The notes beneath the pieces were generated by a model that made no database searches, was not told the DNA's origin, and worked only from the letters and a program-made list of their open reading frames with translations. Position numbers and translations under genes: made by a program. Shown here one piece after another: positions 11,571 to 23,359 of a stretch of 64,000 bases of DNA; the stretch's first letter is position 1, and every line of letters begins with the position of its first letter. Origin of the DNA: Magnolia sinica (taxonomy: Eukaryota > Streptophyta > Magnoliopsida > Magnoliales > Magnoliaceae); the NCBI RefSeq assembly GCF_029962835.1, contig NC_080584.1, positions 76,412,862 to 76,476,861 on the forward strand, in the 5' to 3' direction.

Positions 11571-12105
11571 TGTTGTTGATGTCTTAATCTGTAAACAACA
11601 GGGTTTGTTGATGTCATTGAGAGACCACTTGATACCATCAAGTAGACGTCAATGCCATCAAAAAATTCAAAAAATCCATATTTTGTTGCTGGAACATTTC
11701 GGTATTTTACTCTATGTCATCGAAGGTGTTCGATACCATCGAAGTACCATCGAGCACGCATAATTGCGTGAGTGTAGAATTTGTTTCCTGTTTTGATTCT
11801 AATACTATATTATGCTATATATAGTGGGTGTAATCAGAATTTGGTAAGTAATAGAATTTTTTAAAGCTTTTTAATTCATTCATAAGGGTCTCAAGAGCAT
11901 AACTTGGGCTTGTGAGGTAGATTCGAGGCTTGTTTGAATCGTTAATTCTCTATCTCTCGTATTTAAGCTTTCATAGTGCTTTTCTTGTCGCTTTATGTTA
12001 TAGTCTTTTTCACATAAAATTTGGATTGTCCGTATTTGGACTTGGTTGTGTGACTGCATTTACCTTGCTTGATTCATCTTTGTGTGCTTTTGCGGTTCCC
12101 CAACA
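11571..12105 (+). repeat. Ty1/copia 5' LTR
   Basis: A 535-bp LTR starting TGTTG and ending CAACA, followed two bases later by TGGTATCA (12108-12115), a partial initiator tRNA-Met primer site. The sequence just left, 11552-11570, still matches the intron 1 end of the intact kinase gene, so this LTR is inserted 20 bp upstream of kinase exon 2. A TATATATAG box near 11818 is a possible TATA element. Confidence 0.8.
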
Positions 12106-12107
12106 TG

Positions 12108-12115
12108 TGGTATCA
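12108..12115 (+). other. Ty1/copia primer binding site
   Basis: TGGTATCA after the CAACA LTR end. Only the first eight bases match the usual initiator tRNA-Met complement; the rest has diverged. Confidence 0.65.
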
Positions 12116-12287
12116 AAAATAATCTTAGGAAACAGATCAAATATGAAAATAAGCTATCAATGAATCTAACCCGAAGTTCGATGTAAGAAAAAAAAAATCC
12201 GCTAAAAACAATTTTAAACTATGAAAAAATAAAATGAATGGTATTCGAGTTCAGTAAGGATTGGACAATATCCTCCTTGAACAATGA

Positions 12288-13226
12288 ATGGAATCTATGA
12301 CTGAAGATGAATGGAACAAGATAGATAAGAAAACGAGAACTTTTATCCAATTGTGTTTAATGGATGAGGTCATCTATAATGCCATGAGAGAGAAAATTGC
12401 AGCAAGTATATGGGTGAAATTAGATAGCATCCAGGCGAAGAAATCTCTTGAGAATCGTTTGTATTGGAAGCTTCAGTTGTTCAATATGAAGATGGAAAAT
12501 GTGGCTGAAGTTGAGACCCACATTAGTAACTTCAATAGATTGATTTGCAAATTATTGAATGTGTAAGAAACGTTGAAAGATGAGGATTAGGCATGCATTA
12601 TGTTGATTTCTCTCACCGCTTCGTTTGAGTCATTCATGGACTCTTTGTGCACTGGTAAAACTGCCCTTAGCATCGAGATTGTTATCTAAGTCCTTTAGTT
12701 GAAGGCAATGGGAAATAAAAATAGTATGGTGAGTGCTACTATAAATGCACTGATTACGAGGGGGATAAATTCTAAGCAAGATAATGGATCTTTGCAATCA
12801 AGGTCTAAATCTAAGGGTAAGGGCAAAGGCAAATTGAAGTGCTAGAATTGTGGGATGACTAGGCACATGAATAAGGATTATCAAAATCCTAAGAATGAGA
12901 AATCAAAAGGTTTATCCAAGGAAGCCAACACTATAGAATCAAGTGAGGAAACAAATGGCATTCACCTGTTGACCGCTTCAAAATCCAGGTATTTTAACAG
13001 AGAATGGATTTTGGATGTGTGGGCTTCGTACCACATGACTCCTCATCGGAGTTGGTTCACTAGTTACAGTGAGTGCGATGATGGTCAGGTGTTTATAGGC
13101 AATGAGAATGCATGTAATGTGGTAAGTGTTGGATCGGTGCGCATTAAGATGTTTAATGATATAGAGTGTATCTTAACCGAAGTGAGACGCATTCCTGATT
13201 TGAGAAAGAGTCTGATATCTCTATAA
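12288..13226 (+). pseudogene. copia gag and protease remnant
   Basis: 12288-12566 encodes a copia gag (TRTFIQLCLMDEVIYN, ASIWVKLDS). Stops follow. 12855-13226 carries the zinc-knuckle tail, in which the knuckle itself (near 12838) has lost a Trp codon to a stop between its first two cysteines, and the protease. The protease motif reads WILDVWASYHMTP where WILDSGASYHMTP is expected, so the catalytic Asp-Ser/Thr-Gly is destroyed. The frame ends at an early stop in RIPDLRKSLISL. Confidence 0.8.
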
Positions 13227-13379
13227 GCACTCGCGGCACTAGGGTGAAAATTCATCAAGTTTGATCGTGTCTTTAACGTTACAAAGGGGGGCACTCGTTA
13301 TCATGAAGACATAAAGGAATGGAAACCTTTACAGGTTGATCGGAAGTATATCATCTGGTGGATCTACAACTTCTGTAGC

Positions 13380-14580
13380 GGATTTCATATCTGCATGTGT
13401 GTAGCATGTGCACTTGGGCCGCATAATCGTGCTGGACATGAAGGTACTTTCTGACCGTTGTTTAATTCTGGTCTTTAAAAGTATTGATTTTTGTATATGC
13501 GAGTATTGTATATATGGCAAAGAGTCAATATTATCTTTTAAGTCTGAAAAACATGTTAGTGGAGGTGTCCTTGATTATGTGCATTCTGACGTATAGGGGA
13601 CATCGCCTATGCTTTCTGAGAAAGTGTCGTCATGGTTTGCCACCTTCATTGATGACTATTCCAAAAAACTGTGCATTTATTTTATGAAAAATAAATTTGA
13701 TGCTTTCACCAACTCCAAGCAATTAAAGGAGATAATGGAAAAAAAGTTAAGGCAAAAGTTAAAAGTGTTGAGGACAGATAAGGTGGAGAATTCGCTTTCA
13801 GAGGATTCAATTGGTAATGTAAAGATGAAGGGATCGTGATGCACAACACATTATACTACACACTAGAGCAGAACGGTGTGGCTAAGTGTATGAATCAAAC
13901 TCTCTTGGACAGGTCTTGTAATGCTAGACTGGGCAAGGATCTGTGGACTGAAGTTTTTAACACAACTTGTTACTTGGTGAATCTATCTTCTTTCATGACT
14001 ATTAATTGTAAAATTCTAGAGGAAGTGTGAAGTGGTCAATTGGTAGACTACTCGGGACTTCGTGTATTTGGTTGCGATGCTTACTCTCATGTACCATCAG
14101 TTGAGAAACATAAGATGGACCAAAAAGCTAAAAAAGTATATCTTTATTAGATATGGAAATGGTATGAAGGGATATAGGCCGTATGACCGGGTCACATGAA
14201 AAATTATCCTTAGTCGCTACTTCAAATTCAATGAGGGATCCTTGATCCGTAAGGATAAATACAATGAAACAAAAAAGTTAGTTGTGGATGTTTAGATAGA
14301 TAGAGATAAGACACAGGTTGATATGGAGATGCAGACAAAGGTGCGAGAGTAGGTGCAGCTGACACCTACGAGACAAAATCTGCTATGGGATCACAGGTTA
14401 CTGGCAAGATATAGGGATGACTCAAATATCATATTTTTTTTCATTATGGATGAAGGGGATCCATCTACTTTTCAGGAGGCCGTTGATTAGCAGGATGCTG
14501 AAAAGTGGATAGCCACAATGGATGATGAGATTGACTCATTCTACAAGAATGAGATGTGGAAGCAAGTGTAGTTTTTTGTC
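13380..14580 (+). pseudogene. copia integrase and start of RT (broken)
   Basis: GAG-pre-integrase text (LGHxxxxG region near 13420), CEYCIYGK with the zinc-binding Cys pair (about 13500), then the integrase core: LDYVHSDV (first Asp), FIDDYSKKL (second Asp) and an EQNGVAKCMNQTLL motif (third, Glu). The linker VNLSSFMTI and GLRVFGCDAYSHVP follow. The RT start is represented by DDEIDSFYKNEMW and NCKWILKKKYDAG before truncation at 14623. Many stops and frameshifts. Confidence 0.8.
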
Positions 14581-14623
14581 AGTTAAAAGCAATCAACTGT
14601 AAGTGGATCTTAAAGAAGAAATA

Positions 14624-15493
14624 TGATGCAGGGATAAACGCAATGAGATCGATCACTGTCTTCTTCTAGGATAACTTGTCATGCCCCAAACTTAAGGGCT
14701 GGGCTTACAAAATTTCCGATCGCCAAATCCAGTGCTAACAGCCCCCATAGTATCCCATTCTCGACTCTTAGCACCCATATACCAGGTTCCGATCCTGGGA
14801 TGCTACAAGGAATATTTTCAACGTACATTTATCTCATAAGAAGCATAACCATAGCATAACCCAGACACAAACATCAAACACCATCACAAAATTCACTATG
14901 ATAAAAAAGCTTTAAGTACAATGCATAAGGAAAATACAATGTCAATATCAAAAGCTCCAGAAGTCAGCTTAACTACTCTGATCCACGGAGCTTCTTTAGA
15001 CTCCTTACAGAGACTTCTCGAATCCACGAGGAAAAAGCAAAAAAAATAGAAATAAATTCTATTAAATTTGTAATTTGATTGATGAATGAATAAATGAGTT
15101 TACACCCCTTTAAATAGGGATACTAAGCGGTGGAAGAAGTTTTGGAATTAAGCTACAACTAAAACTCCTAGAATTCACAACTTACTATAAATAGTAAACT
15201 TACTATTCATACACGGTAGTGATTCCTATTAGTGTGCATGGTTTTTGGCCAAAAATAGTAAGTGTCCTATATGGCCGAACCAAGATGTTCTCCTAATTAT
15301 TCTAAGCACTTGTCATGTTTGGACGCAATTCCTGAGGCCCAATAGATGAAGAGTTATACTCAAACTAAAACTTACTATAAATAGTAAAAATGAAATTAAA
15401 ATAGGGATTCAAGTGTTGATCTGATGGTATTTCGCACATTCGGCATGCGCAACCCTGCATAGTCGGGTTAGGTGGATAAAGTAGCTTGTCCTA
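14624..15493 (-). repeat. 3' LTR of minus-strand gypsy, with nested insertion and lost U3 start
   Basis: Starts TGATGCAGGGAT on the plus strand, identical to the LTR end at 5786-5796 read in reverse. After removal of the 14677-14974 insertion and one target repeat, the portion to about 15451 is 530 bp and aligns with 19739-20270. Homology fades at about 15493, where integrase tail coding begins, so roughly 150-190 bp of U3 is deleted. Confidence 0.75.
14677..14969. mobile_element. 293-bp nested insertion in LTR, TAACT target duplication
   Basis: The LTR text GGATAACTACTCTG of the sister LTR (near 19786) is split here by 293 bp, with TAACT duplicated at 14672-14676 and 14970-14974. The insert starts TGTCATGCCCCAAAC, a common LTR start of plant gypsy elements, but it ends CAGCT rather than CA. 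It is most simply a decayed solo LTR or a small LTR-derived element; the 5-bp duplication fits integrase-mediated insertion. Confidence 0.75.
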
Positions 15494-15505
15494 CCTTAAC
15501 ATCTT

Positions 15506-17820
15506 TGCGTAGATGGACTTTAACGTGGTTGCCCATCTCAAACACTTTTTGTTGTCAATGCTTGTCCGCTTGCTCCTTGTACTTCTCGTTCGAGGCGTGT
15601 AGCTTGGTTTGCACCTCTGCATGAATACCCATTATCCTATCTGTCATATGTTTTGTTGTAATGCTCATGCCTGAGAGCTTCCGCATAGTAACTAAGTCAA
15701 GTGTGTAACGAGACACTCGACCAAAAATAATTTAGAACGGGGACCTCCTTGTCGAACGATTCACCATATTGTTGAATGCAAACTCTGCTTGAGACAAAGT
15801 CAAATTCCACTGCTTCGATTTTTTACCTGAAATACATCAAATGAGGTTTCCTAACGTGCGATTCACAACTACAGTCTACCCATTAGTCCGCAGGTGGTAC
15901 GCGCTTCTAAACTGAAGTCATGTATCAAATCAAGTCCACAAAGTTTGCCAATAGTGGCTAATGAACTTCGTGTCATGGTTAGAAGTAATGATCTTAGGAA
16001 CCCCGTGCTTAGCCGTATGACCTCTTCGAAGAATAAATTTGTCACGTGTGTTGCTTCAAGGATCTTCTTACATGGGATAAAGTGCGTCATCTTGGAGAAA
16101 TGATCTACCACCACAAACACTGAATCCATGCCGCATCGTGTTCATGAGAGACCAAGTACGAAGTCCATAGATAAATCCTTCCAATGGTTGTCAGGCACAG
16201 GTAACGGGATGTACATGCTCGTATTCTGAGATTGCCCCTTGAAGGTCTGACAAATATGACAACGTTATAGTGCTTTTCCCACATCATGTACTAATTACAA
16301 CCAGTAATATCACTCCTCCATAAGAGCTTGTGTCTTATCTCGTCCAAGGTGTTCACTAAGGCCAACTCTATGTAGCTCTTAAATAACTTAGAGAACTTTG
16401 GGGGATGCATAATCGATTCCCTTTGAAGTGGAAGTCATCATGTAAATGTAGGTCATTAAGTTGACCTTCTTAGCACTTCATCCAAGAATATTTCAAGTCT
16501 CCATCATTAACATACAAATCCTTGAGACAGTTGAAGACGGGCACATCATTGCTCATTGTAACAAGTAGTGATATACGGCAGCTAAGTGCATTAGCCACCT
16601 TATTCTATTGTCCTGACTTATACTTCATAACGAATATGAATTCCTGCAAAAATGCAACCTATCTAACATGCACATGATTCACGTTAGTCTGACTATTAAT
16701 AAACTTTAATGCTTGATGCTTGGTGTACAGAACAAACTCTCTTTGAATTAGATAATGTCGTCAATGTCGCAACGCCTGAACAACAACATACAACTCAATA
16801 TCATACGTCGACTACTTTTTTTGGGCTTCGCTAAACTTCTCAATGTAGAAGGCTAACGGCTTACCTTCTTGTGATAATACTCCTCCAATTCCGACATATG
16901 AAACATCACACTCAACCTGAAACAACTTGTCAAAATTAAGAAGAACCAAGATCGATGTTGTGGACAATCGATGCTTGATCTCATAAAAGCTCTTGTCAGC
17001 CTCATTAGTCCACTAAAACGGTCCATTTTTCATGTAATCTATAATAGGAACAATTATTAAGCTAAAATTCTACACAAATCGATGATGAAAGGTCGCCAAC
17101 CCATGGAAACTCCTCACTTCATGAAATTTTGTCAGGATCGATCATTCCGTAATGGCTCACACCTTTCATTGTCCACATGGATTCCCATGGATGTTACAAC
17201 AAATCCTAAGAACAACATTTTTTCCCTAAGAACAATAGATTGTCCATTAAAAAACTAAACTTCTTCAAGTAGAGGTATAACTTTTTGACATGAATGACCT
17301 GCAACACCTGCCTAAGATCTTCCCTGTGTTCTGTCTCATCTTAGCTATATATCAAGATGTCATCAAAATATACTACCACAAATCAGCCAGTGAACAGTTT
17401 TAGCACTTAATTCATCAAGCGCATAATAATGCCTAGTGCGTTCGATAAACCGAAGGGCATGACCATCCACTCATACAACCCTTCCTTAGTGTTGAATGTC
17501 ATTTTCCACTCATCATCGGGTCAGATACAAATCTGATGCCACTGGCTCCTCAAATCTAACTTAAAAAATACCTTGGCCCCTTCTGGCATATCGAATATGT
17601 TGTCCAACCATGGTATTGGGAACCGATATTTGATGCTAATTTGATTGGTTTCCTGAATGTCAACACACATGTGCCAGCTCCCATCTTTTTTTTTAAACGT
17701 TAATAACACTAGCACGATAGATAGGCTCATAATCCATCTCAAAAGACCCTTACAGATCAATTCCTCCACCTGCCCCTGAAGTATTTTACACTCCTTTGAA
17801 CTCATCCGATAGTGATGGCA
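15506..17820 (-). pseudogene. pol (RT, RNase H, integrase) of minus-strand gypsy
   Basis: Read on the minus strand from 17820 down: [17 protein letters not shown] and [17 protein letters not shown] of [24 protein letters not shown], the active-site box VVYFDDILIYS (near 17375), then RNase H (FQVECDVSYVGIGGVLSQ, first Asp kept, DAS changed to DVS), and the integrase core with [20 protein letters not shown] (16129) and VVNRTLGNLI. The C-terminal ends KYKEQADKH-QQKVFEMGNHV. More than ten in-frame stops and several frameshifts. The box order RT-RNase H-integrase identifies Ty3/gypsy. Confidence 0.85.
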
Positions 17821-19738
17821 GTTGGGCAGGCTAGCCCCAAGGACGAGGTGTATGTGATGTTAGATGTCTCTTATGGGAGGCAATCCATCGGGTAAATTTT
17901 CAAGCCAGACTTCTTTAGATTTGTTTAACAATAGTCCTAAACTTTGAGGAATGTTTAAGAGTTCTGATTCTTCACCATTCACTACTACGGTGTATACCTT
18001 AACTATTTCCTTAGATTCCTCAATGATAACCTAAATGATCAGGAGGGAACCTCCCTCTACTTTAGAAGCTTTAGGGTGGTTCTCTGGTGCCATAGGGGCA
18101 AGGATTATCTTTTAACTATCCTTGACGAAGATGTAAACATTATCTCGTCCTCAGTGGGTTACATCACTGTCTAACTGCCATGGTCGACCAAGTAACATAT
18201 AGCATGCTTCTATGTCAATCACGTCACAAAGTATTGGATTCTTCTAAGTTTTACCAATTAAGTATGGGGAATGATGTTTTATCGTTAGTAGCTACAACTT
18301 GTCCATCATCACTTTTTGAGAAGATGTTCTTACTATTACTACTGTCCATGAGACCTTACCGTTAATGGTGTACCGCGTACGGAATATATTGTATCGCTGT
18401 AGATGTAAATTATTTCGTGGGGTTTACAGTAATCGTCTCACAACTAGAGATTTGCCATGATCATTGCCCATCCATTCATTGCCATATGCTCCTTCCTTAG
18501 TGGCTTGTTCATTTTCTTCAAAGTTAGGGTCTTCTTTTGTAGCCTCACCTTCAATGCCCCCTTCATTTATGGTTAAGTGTATTACAGGACGTTGAGGACA
18601 AGTGTTTGATGAGTGGCTTGGTTGGCCACAATAGTAATAATTGATCGGCCTTGGCCGAACGTAAGGATTTGGAATCTTACTTGGACTCATTGTTGTGGGT
18701 GCTACATGTTGAGGCCTAGATGAGCCGCTCCCTGCATCATGTTTTGTGGTAGCAAGAGGTTGAGGACGTCCTCCTATAAGTTTTTTTCCTCATGTCAGCA
18801 TTGGATCTTGTGTGGGACTTGTCATGGGAGGTCGAGGATAATGCCGATTAGAGACTCTTACAAGCCGGGTTCATGCCTTATCTGCCAACTGAATCGTTTC
18901 ATCTGCGGTCCCGACTGGGTGCATTTGAACTCAATACTAAATTGTCGATCGTAACCCACGTATAAATCGTGCTACCTTCTGCGATTCAGATTCTGATAAA
19001 TCATTTTATGTTGCCAACCCCTGGAATTCTTCAGTATAATCTGTGAAGGTTTGATTTTTCTGTCTGCAATTTTGGTATTGCTGGAACAATACTTGCTCTT
19101 AATCACTATGGATGAATTATGATCGAAGAAGGCATCACATTCGTGGTCATGATGAGATGGGCACATTGTTCTGTTGAGCACGTGAGAGTTGCAATTACTC
19201 CCACCATGCAGAAACACCATATTTTAAATTAAACGCTGCTAATTTCATCTTTTTATGCTCTTGCACATCCATTCTTTCTATTTTGCCTAGCTAATCGAGG
19301 AAATCTTCTATGCGTATAATAAACCACTAAAATTAGAAAGTTTGTCCTTACCTCAATAGTCTCTTTCAACATGATACAGATGATTGCCTCCATGGATTGG
19401 TCATCAAGAAAATCCTTCATCAAGGTCCTCGTTGTTAGAGCTTGAATCATCTGGTGAAGCCCTACGATTTACCACTGGTAGTGTTCTACGAAAATCGGGG
19501 TTATGTCGTACAACAACCATAAGTTATTGAGCATCGCCTAAGGCTCTAGGCAGTAGTAACGCATCCACAAGATGGTTGAGGGTTGCCTGCAGTCCTTGCA
19601 TGGTGAACTGACTCCCCCTGTGGAAAGGTTCCATTCTTTCTGAAAGATAACAAATCCCTGGATTATCATCCACATGATTTTATTTCATTCCTTCGTTGTT
19701 TATTATCGACTCGAGGGATTCCTCACTTTGATACCAAT
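17821..19738 (-). pseudogene. gag-protease of minus-strand gypsy
   Basis: Minus strand: gag start region near 19700-19450 (LPVVNRRASPDDSSSNNEDLDE-type text, matching the NNASSSDDDLND region of copy 1), gag body with frameshifts (about 19450-18960), zinc knuckle near 18635-18590 reading YYYCGQPSHSSNTC, in which the first Cys of CX2CX4HX4C is Tyr, then the protease and linker region (about 18400-17900). Not translatable as one protein. Confidence 0.7.
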
Positions 19739-20860
19739 TGACATAGGGATGAACGTAATGAGGTCGATCACTATCTTCCTCAAGGATAACTACTCTGAAT
19801 CCACAGAGCTTCTCTGGACTCCTCACAGAGACTTCTCGAATCCATGAGCAAAAAAGCAAGGAAAATAGAAAATAAATTTTATATAATTCGTAATTTGGTT
19901 AATGAATGAATAAAGGAGTTTACACCCCTTTAAATAGGGATACTAAGCCATGGAAGAAGTTTTGGAATTAAACAACAACTAAAATTCCTAGAATTCACAA
20001 GTTACTATAAATAGTAAACTTACTATTTATAGATGGTTGTGATTCCGACTAGTGTGGATGGTTTTATGCAAAAAATAGTAAGTGTTCCTATTTGGTCGAA
20101 CCATGATGTTCTCCTAATTATTCTAAGCACTTTTCATGTTGGGTGCAACACCTAAAGCCCAACGAATGAAGAGTTATATTCAACTAAAACTTACTATAAA
20201 TAGTAAAAACGAAATTTAAACAGGGATTCGATCGTCGATTTGATGGCATTTCGCAAATTTGGCATGTGCAACCTAGTCCAAATTACCTCCTCTTCCGATC
20301 GGGCCTTTTTTTATTCATCATGCCCATGAAATTATTCGCGACTAGGGGTGTACACGAACCGAGGTAGATCGATTAGCTCACTCGACTTGACTCATAAAAG
20401 CTCAATTCGACTTGGTTCAAAGCTGAGTTCGAGCAAGCCCCATTGATGTTGCTCACCAAGTGTTTGATAAAATGATTCAATGACGTGTGGCTGGTGGCAA
20501 GGAAGGTGTGTACATGAAACAAATACCCTTTTTTCTTGGTTTTTATGTTACTTAGAAGGTGTTTGATAAAATACCTGTAAAACCATTGCTTATGTTACAC
20601 ATACAAAGGGATTTTGAAGGTACAGTCTAGGTGTTTGTGGAAATGCCTCAATGGCGAACTCGGCTCGATCTTGGCTCGAACTCAACTCGAGCTAGCCTGA
20701 GCTGCTGACTGAACTGAGTCGAGCTGGCTAGTCGGGCTCGAGGACCAATCCGAGTTGAGTTCGAGCTGAGGTCAGCTAGTGGTCGAGCCGAGTCGAGCTG
20801 AGGCCAGCTTGACTCAGTTCAACTCGATGTACACCCCTATCCGCGACCCGCTCTACACCA
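19739..20860 (-). repeat. 5' LTR of minus-strand gypsy, split by a hAT-like element
   Basis: On the plus strand it starts TGACATAGGG directly beside the reverse-complemented PBS and ends CTCTACACCA at 20860, equivalent to the ends of the solo LTR at 42856-43562. Removal of the hAT element and one target repeat leaves about 617 bp. A deletion of about 100 bp relative to the 681-bp LTRs lies near 20272-20290. Confidence 0.75.
20343..20839. mobile_element. Non-autonomous hAT-like element inside the gypsy LTR
   Basis: 497 bp bounded by inverted TAGGGGTGTACA / TGTACACCCCTA ends. The flanking 8-mers TTCGCGAC (20335-20342) and TCCGCGAC (20840-20847) form an 8-bp target duplication with one mismatch, as expected for hAT. 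The interior is rich in GAGCTCGA/TCGAGCT-type alternating sequence and has no transposase. Confidence 0.8.
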
Positions 20861-20939
20861 ATTAAATGCATGAGGATTTGTCCATCCATATCAGGTTGGA
20901 ACAGGCCAACTGTGGATCTCTTGATCAATGGAGCTGGAT

Positions 20940-21410
20940 GGATCCATTGATCAACCGAGGTGGGTGGATCCCAAACTATAGGGCCCACCGTGCATGTTAT
21001 ATGTGACTTACAACCATTCCGTCTATCTAATTTTACAGTTAATTTTAGACCTTGATCTAAAAATATAAGCAAATTGAAATCTCTTGTGGACCACACTATA
21101 GGAAACAATTGTGATCGGCCATTTAAAACTTCTTGCCAGCCACAAAAGTTTTAGATCAACCTAATATGTGTGGGATCCCTTCATCCAGGTTTTTACAACC
21201 ATATTTTCACTTACATCCATTCTATTTATCTAGTTTTACAGCTAATTTCAGTGTAAGATCCAAAAAATGAAGTAGATTGAATTCTCAGGTAGACCACACC
21301 ATAGGAAATAGTGGTGATTGACCATTTAAAAATTCTTATAGGCCACAAAAGTTCTGGATCAAGCTAATATTTGTGGGATCCCTTCATCCTTATGGTGGAG
21401 TCATTCAACG
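20940..21410. repeat. Two tandem foldback-family half-units
   Basis: Two related segments (about 20960-21180 and 21185-21400), each holding the left arm, a GTGGACCACAC block, GTGATTGxCCATTTAAAA, and a GGATCAAxCTAATATTTGT-like core. They look like two copies of one half of the foldback family rather than a complete palindrome. Confidence 0.5.
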
Positions 21411-21649
21411 AGTGTTCTGGGTCTCAGTGACGCCTTTGGCATTGGGCCAGTGTGGAGCTTCTCAGGAAGAGATTCCTTGTTCACATTATTCATAGCTCAA
21501 GGGAAGCCAATTGCATATTGGTTATGGGATGGCATGGTTCGAAAGCAGGGCCCAATGGAATAGGTCCTTTTCAATTTCCTCCGATCTTCCCACACCACCA
21601 GGTGAAATATCCTGCTTGATCGAGTGGGGCTGGACAAAATGGGAAAAAA
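21411..21649. other. Unassigned stretch
   Basis: No ORF, RNA or repeat that I recognise. It ends in GGACAAAATGGGAAAAAAGG, which resembles the outer end of the right-hand GACGGTC array read inward (CGCCAAAACAGCAAAAAAAG), so it may hold the decayed left terminus of a transposon. Confidence 0.4.
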
Positions 21650-21965
21650 GGACGGATTTCGAGATGGTTCTGGACCGTCTCTAAAATTGCTTGGTTTAAA
21701 GACGTTTTAGAGACGACCATAAACCGTCTCTAAAATTTTAGACGGCCCCTGACCGTCCTTAATATCGTCTTAAAATTTTGAACGTCCATAAATCATTTAA
21801 GATGGTCGCTGACTGTCTTATATCCAGTCATCTGAGACGGTCATTGGCCGTCTTTTACTTGCCATCTGAGACAGTTAAAGACCGTCTGAGACGGTCATTG
21901 GCCGTCTTTTACTTGCCATCTGAGACAGTTAAAGACCGTCTCTATTGAAGATAGTTAACGACCGT
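21650..21965. repeat. GACGGTC/GACCGTC subterminal-type array, left
   Basis: At least ten copies of GAGACGGT or ACCGTCTC in both orientations, including an exact 55-bp tandem duplication (21832-21886 and 21887-21941). The same motif, facing it, fills 33295-33700. Such arrays are typical of subterminal regions of CACTA-class transposons; that class is an inference. Confidence 0.7.
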
Positions 21966-22720
21966 CTCTATTTCTATTGCTCAGGTAAAAAATTAGGAAA
22001 CTCAAAAAAATTATGAATTTCGAAAAAAATTATTTGAGAAGCTTAGAAAAATAATTAACAATGTTTAAGAAAAATTTAAATTTTGGAAAAAAAATTGTAA
22101 TTTTATAAAAATCTAGATTTTGAAAAAGAAAATTAAAAACTTTGAATAATGTTGATAATTTTGAAAAAAAAAATTCGATAAAAAAAAATGACATTTTAAA
22201 AAATTTTAAAAAATTATGAAAAAATTGACAAATTGTAAAAAAATATATTTTTTAAAAAAGAAAACTAGATTTTGTATTGTGACAAGAAAATTTAAAAAGT
22301 TATATAACAAAAGTGAGATTTAAAAAATGATATTTTGAAAAAGAAAATTTAAAAAATAAAACAAAATTTTGAAAAAATTGGCAAATTGTAAAAAAAATAT
22401 ATGTTTTAAAAAAGAAAACTAGATTTTGTATTTTGACAAGAAAAATTAAAAATTTATATAACAAAAGTGAGATTTAAAAAATGATATTTTGAAAAAGAAA
22501 TTTTAAAAAATTAAACAAAATTGTGAAAAAATTGACAAATTGTAAAAAAATATATATAATTTAAAAAAGAAAACTAAATTTTGTAAAAGAAAATGTTAAA
22601 TTTATTTATAATAAATGATATTTAGTTAAAAGAGAAAAAAAAATATACATTTTGAAAAAAAAATGTTAAAATTATTTGTGAAAAATAAAATTACTAAATT
22701 ATTAGGCACATCCACTAACG
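21966..22720. repeat. AT-rich region with ~154-bp tandem repeats
   Basis: Extremely A-rich plus strand. A unit containing TTGACAAATTGTAAAAAAAT recurs starting near 22223, 22376 and 22530, i.e. a period of about 154 bp, with the inner text AAAACTAGATTTTGTATT shared. No coding potential. Confidence 0.75.
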
Positions 22721-22979
22721 GAACCTTTAATCTTTTTTGGACAATCTAATTAGTTCAAATTGAAGAGTAAATAACTTCAGATGTTTAAATCAAATTTCAC
22801 TGAAATTGTTGGTCAATCTTGTATGCCCAATATCTTTCTCATATATATGTACCCTGATTGAGGCGAGTAACTAGTCAAATTGAGAATTGATTAGTAAAAT
22901 AGAGTGAATGGACTAGACGTGTAAAATGGGCCAAATATTCTAGTTAAAATTGTGACCCAACTTATAACTGACCACGTGA

Positions 22980-23320
22980 GAACCTAAGAATTGATGTTAG
23001 TAAGTTTTGTGGGCCCCATCATGATGTGTGTCGAACATCAACACCGTGGATTTGATGTGTCCCATTTATAGTTATGAGATATCTCAAAAATCATCAGTAA
23101 ATGAAACTAGAGTGGGCCATACCATTTAAAACTATGTGAAGACATCCTAAAAAATATAAAAGCACTTGGTGGGGCCCACATGAGTTTGGGATGCAGTTGA
23201 AACTTGGTCTGACCCCTCATCCAAGTGGGACACACATAATGAGTGGGTTGGATGTGTGAATCACATTTAGGTAGGACTAATATATGATTATGAATGTTTT
23301 AAGAAAACCTTGCTCCACTA
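22980..23320. repeat. Foldback family 2, partial copy
   Basis: Matches the left part of the element at 55203-55660: GTGTGTCGAACATCAACACC, the block with GTGAAGACAT, and AAGTGGGACACACA. The right arm is not found. Confidence 0.6.
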
Positions 23321-23359
23321 CATTTAAGTGAGTTACTCATTACCTTTACTAGAGTAAAC

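Larger units (their letters stand above)
12106..14623 (+). mobile_element. Ty1/copia internal region, truncated inside RT
   Basis: Internal region of a copia element in the order gag, protease, integrase, RT, which distinguishes copia from gypsy. It stops at 14623, where a gypsy LTR begins. No RT continuation or 3' LTR was recognised beyond 20860, so the 3' half is missing rather than merely displaced. Confidence 0.85.
14624..20860 (-). mobile_element. Ty3/gypsy element, minus strand, decayed but with full gag-pol order
   Basis: Relative of the element at 1-5796 that retains the whole pol. Element order runs right to left: 5' LTR 20860-19739 (with hAT insertion), PBS (TGGTATCAAAG, about 19735-19725), gag, protease, RT, RNase H, integrase, 3' LTR 15493-14624 (with a nested 293-bp insertion and its U3 start missing). 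The two flanks do not give a 5-bp target duplication (AAATA on the left, ATTAA on the right), and only the left flank is copia, so the locus was rearranged after insertion. Confidence 0.85.

Noticed and set aside
14624-20860. Simple intact insertion of the gypsy element into the copia element
   Set aside because: Flanking 5-mers differ and copia sequence is present on only one side.
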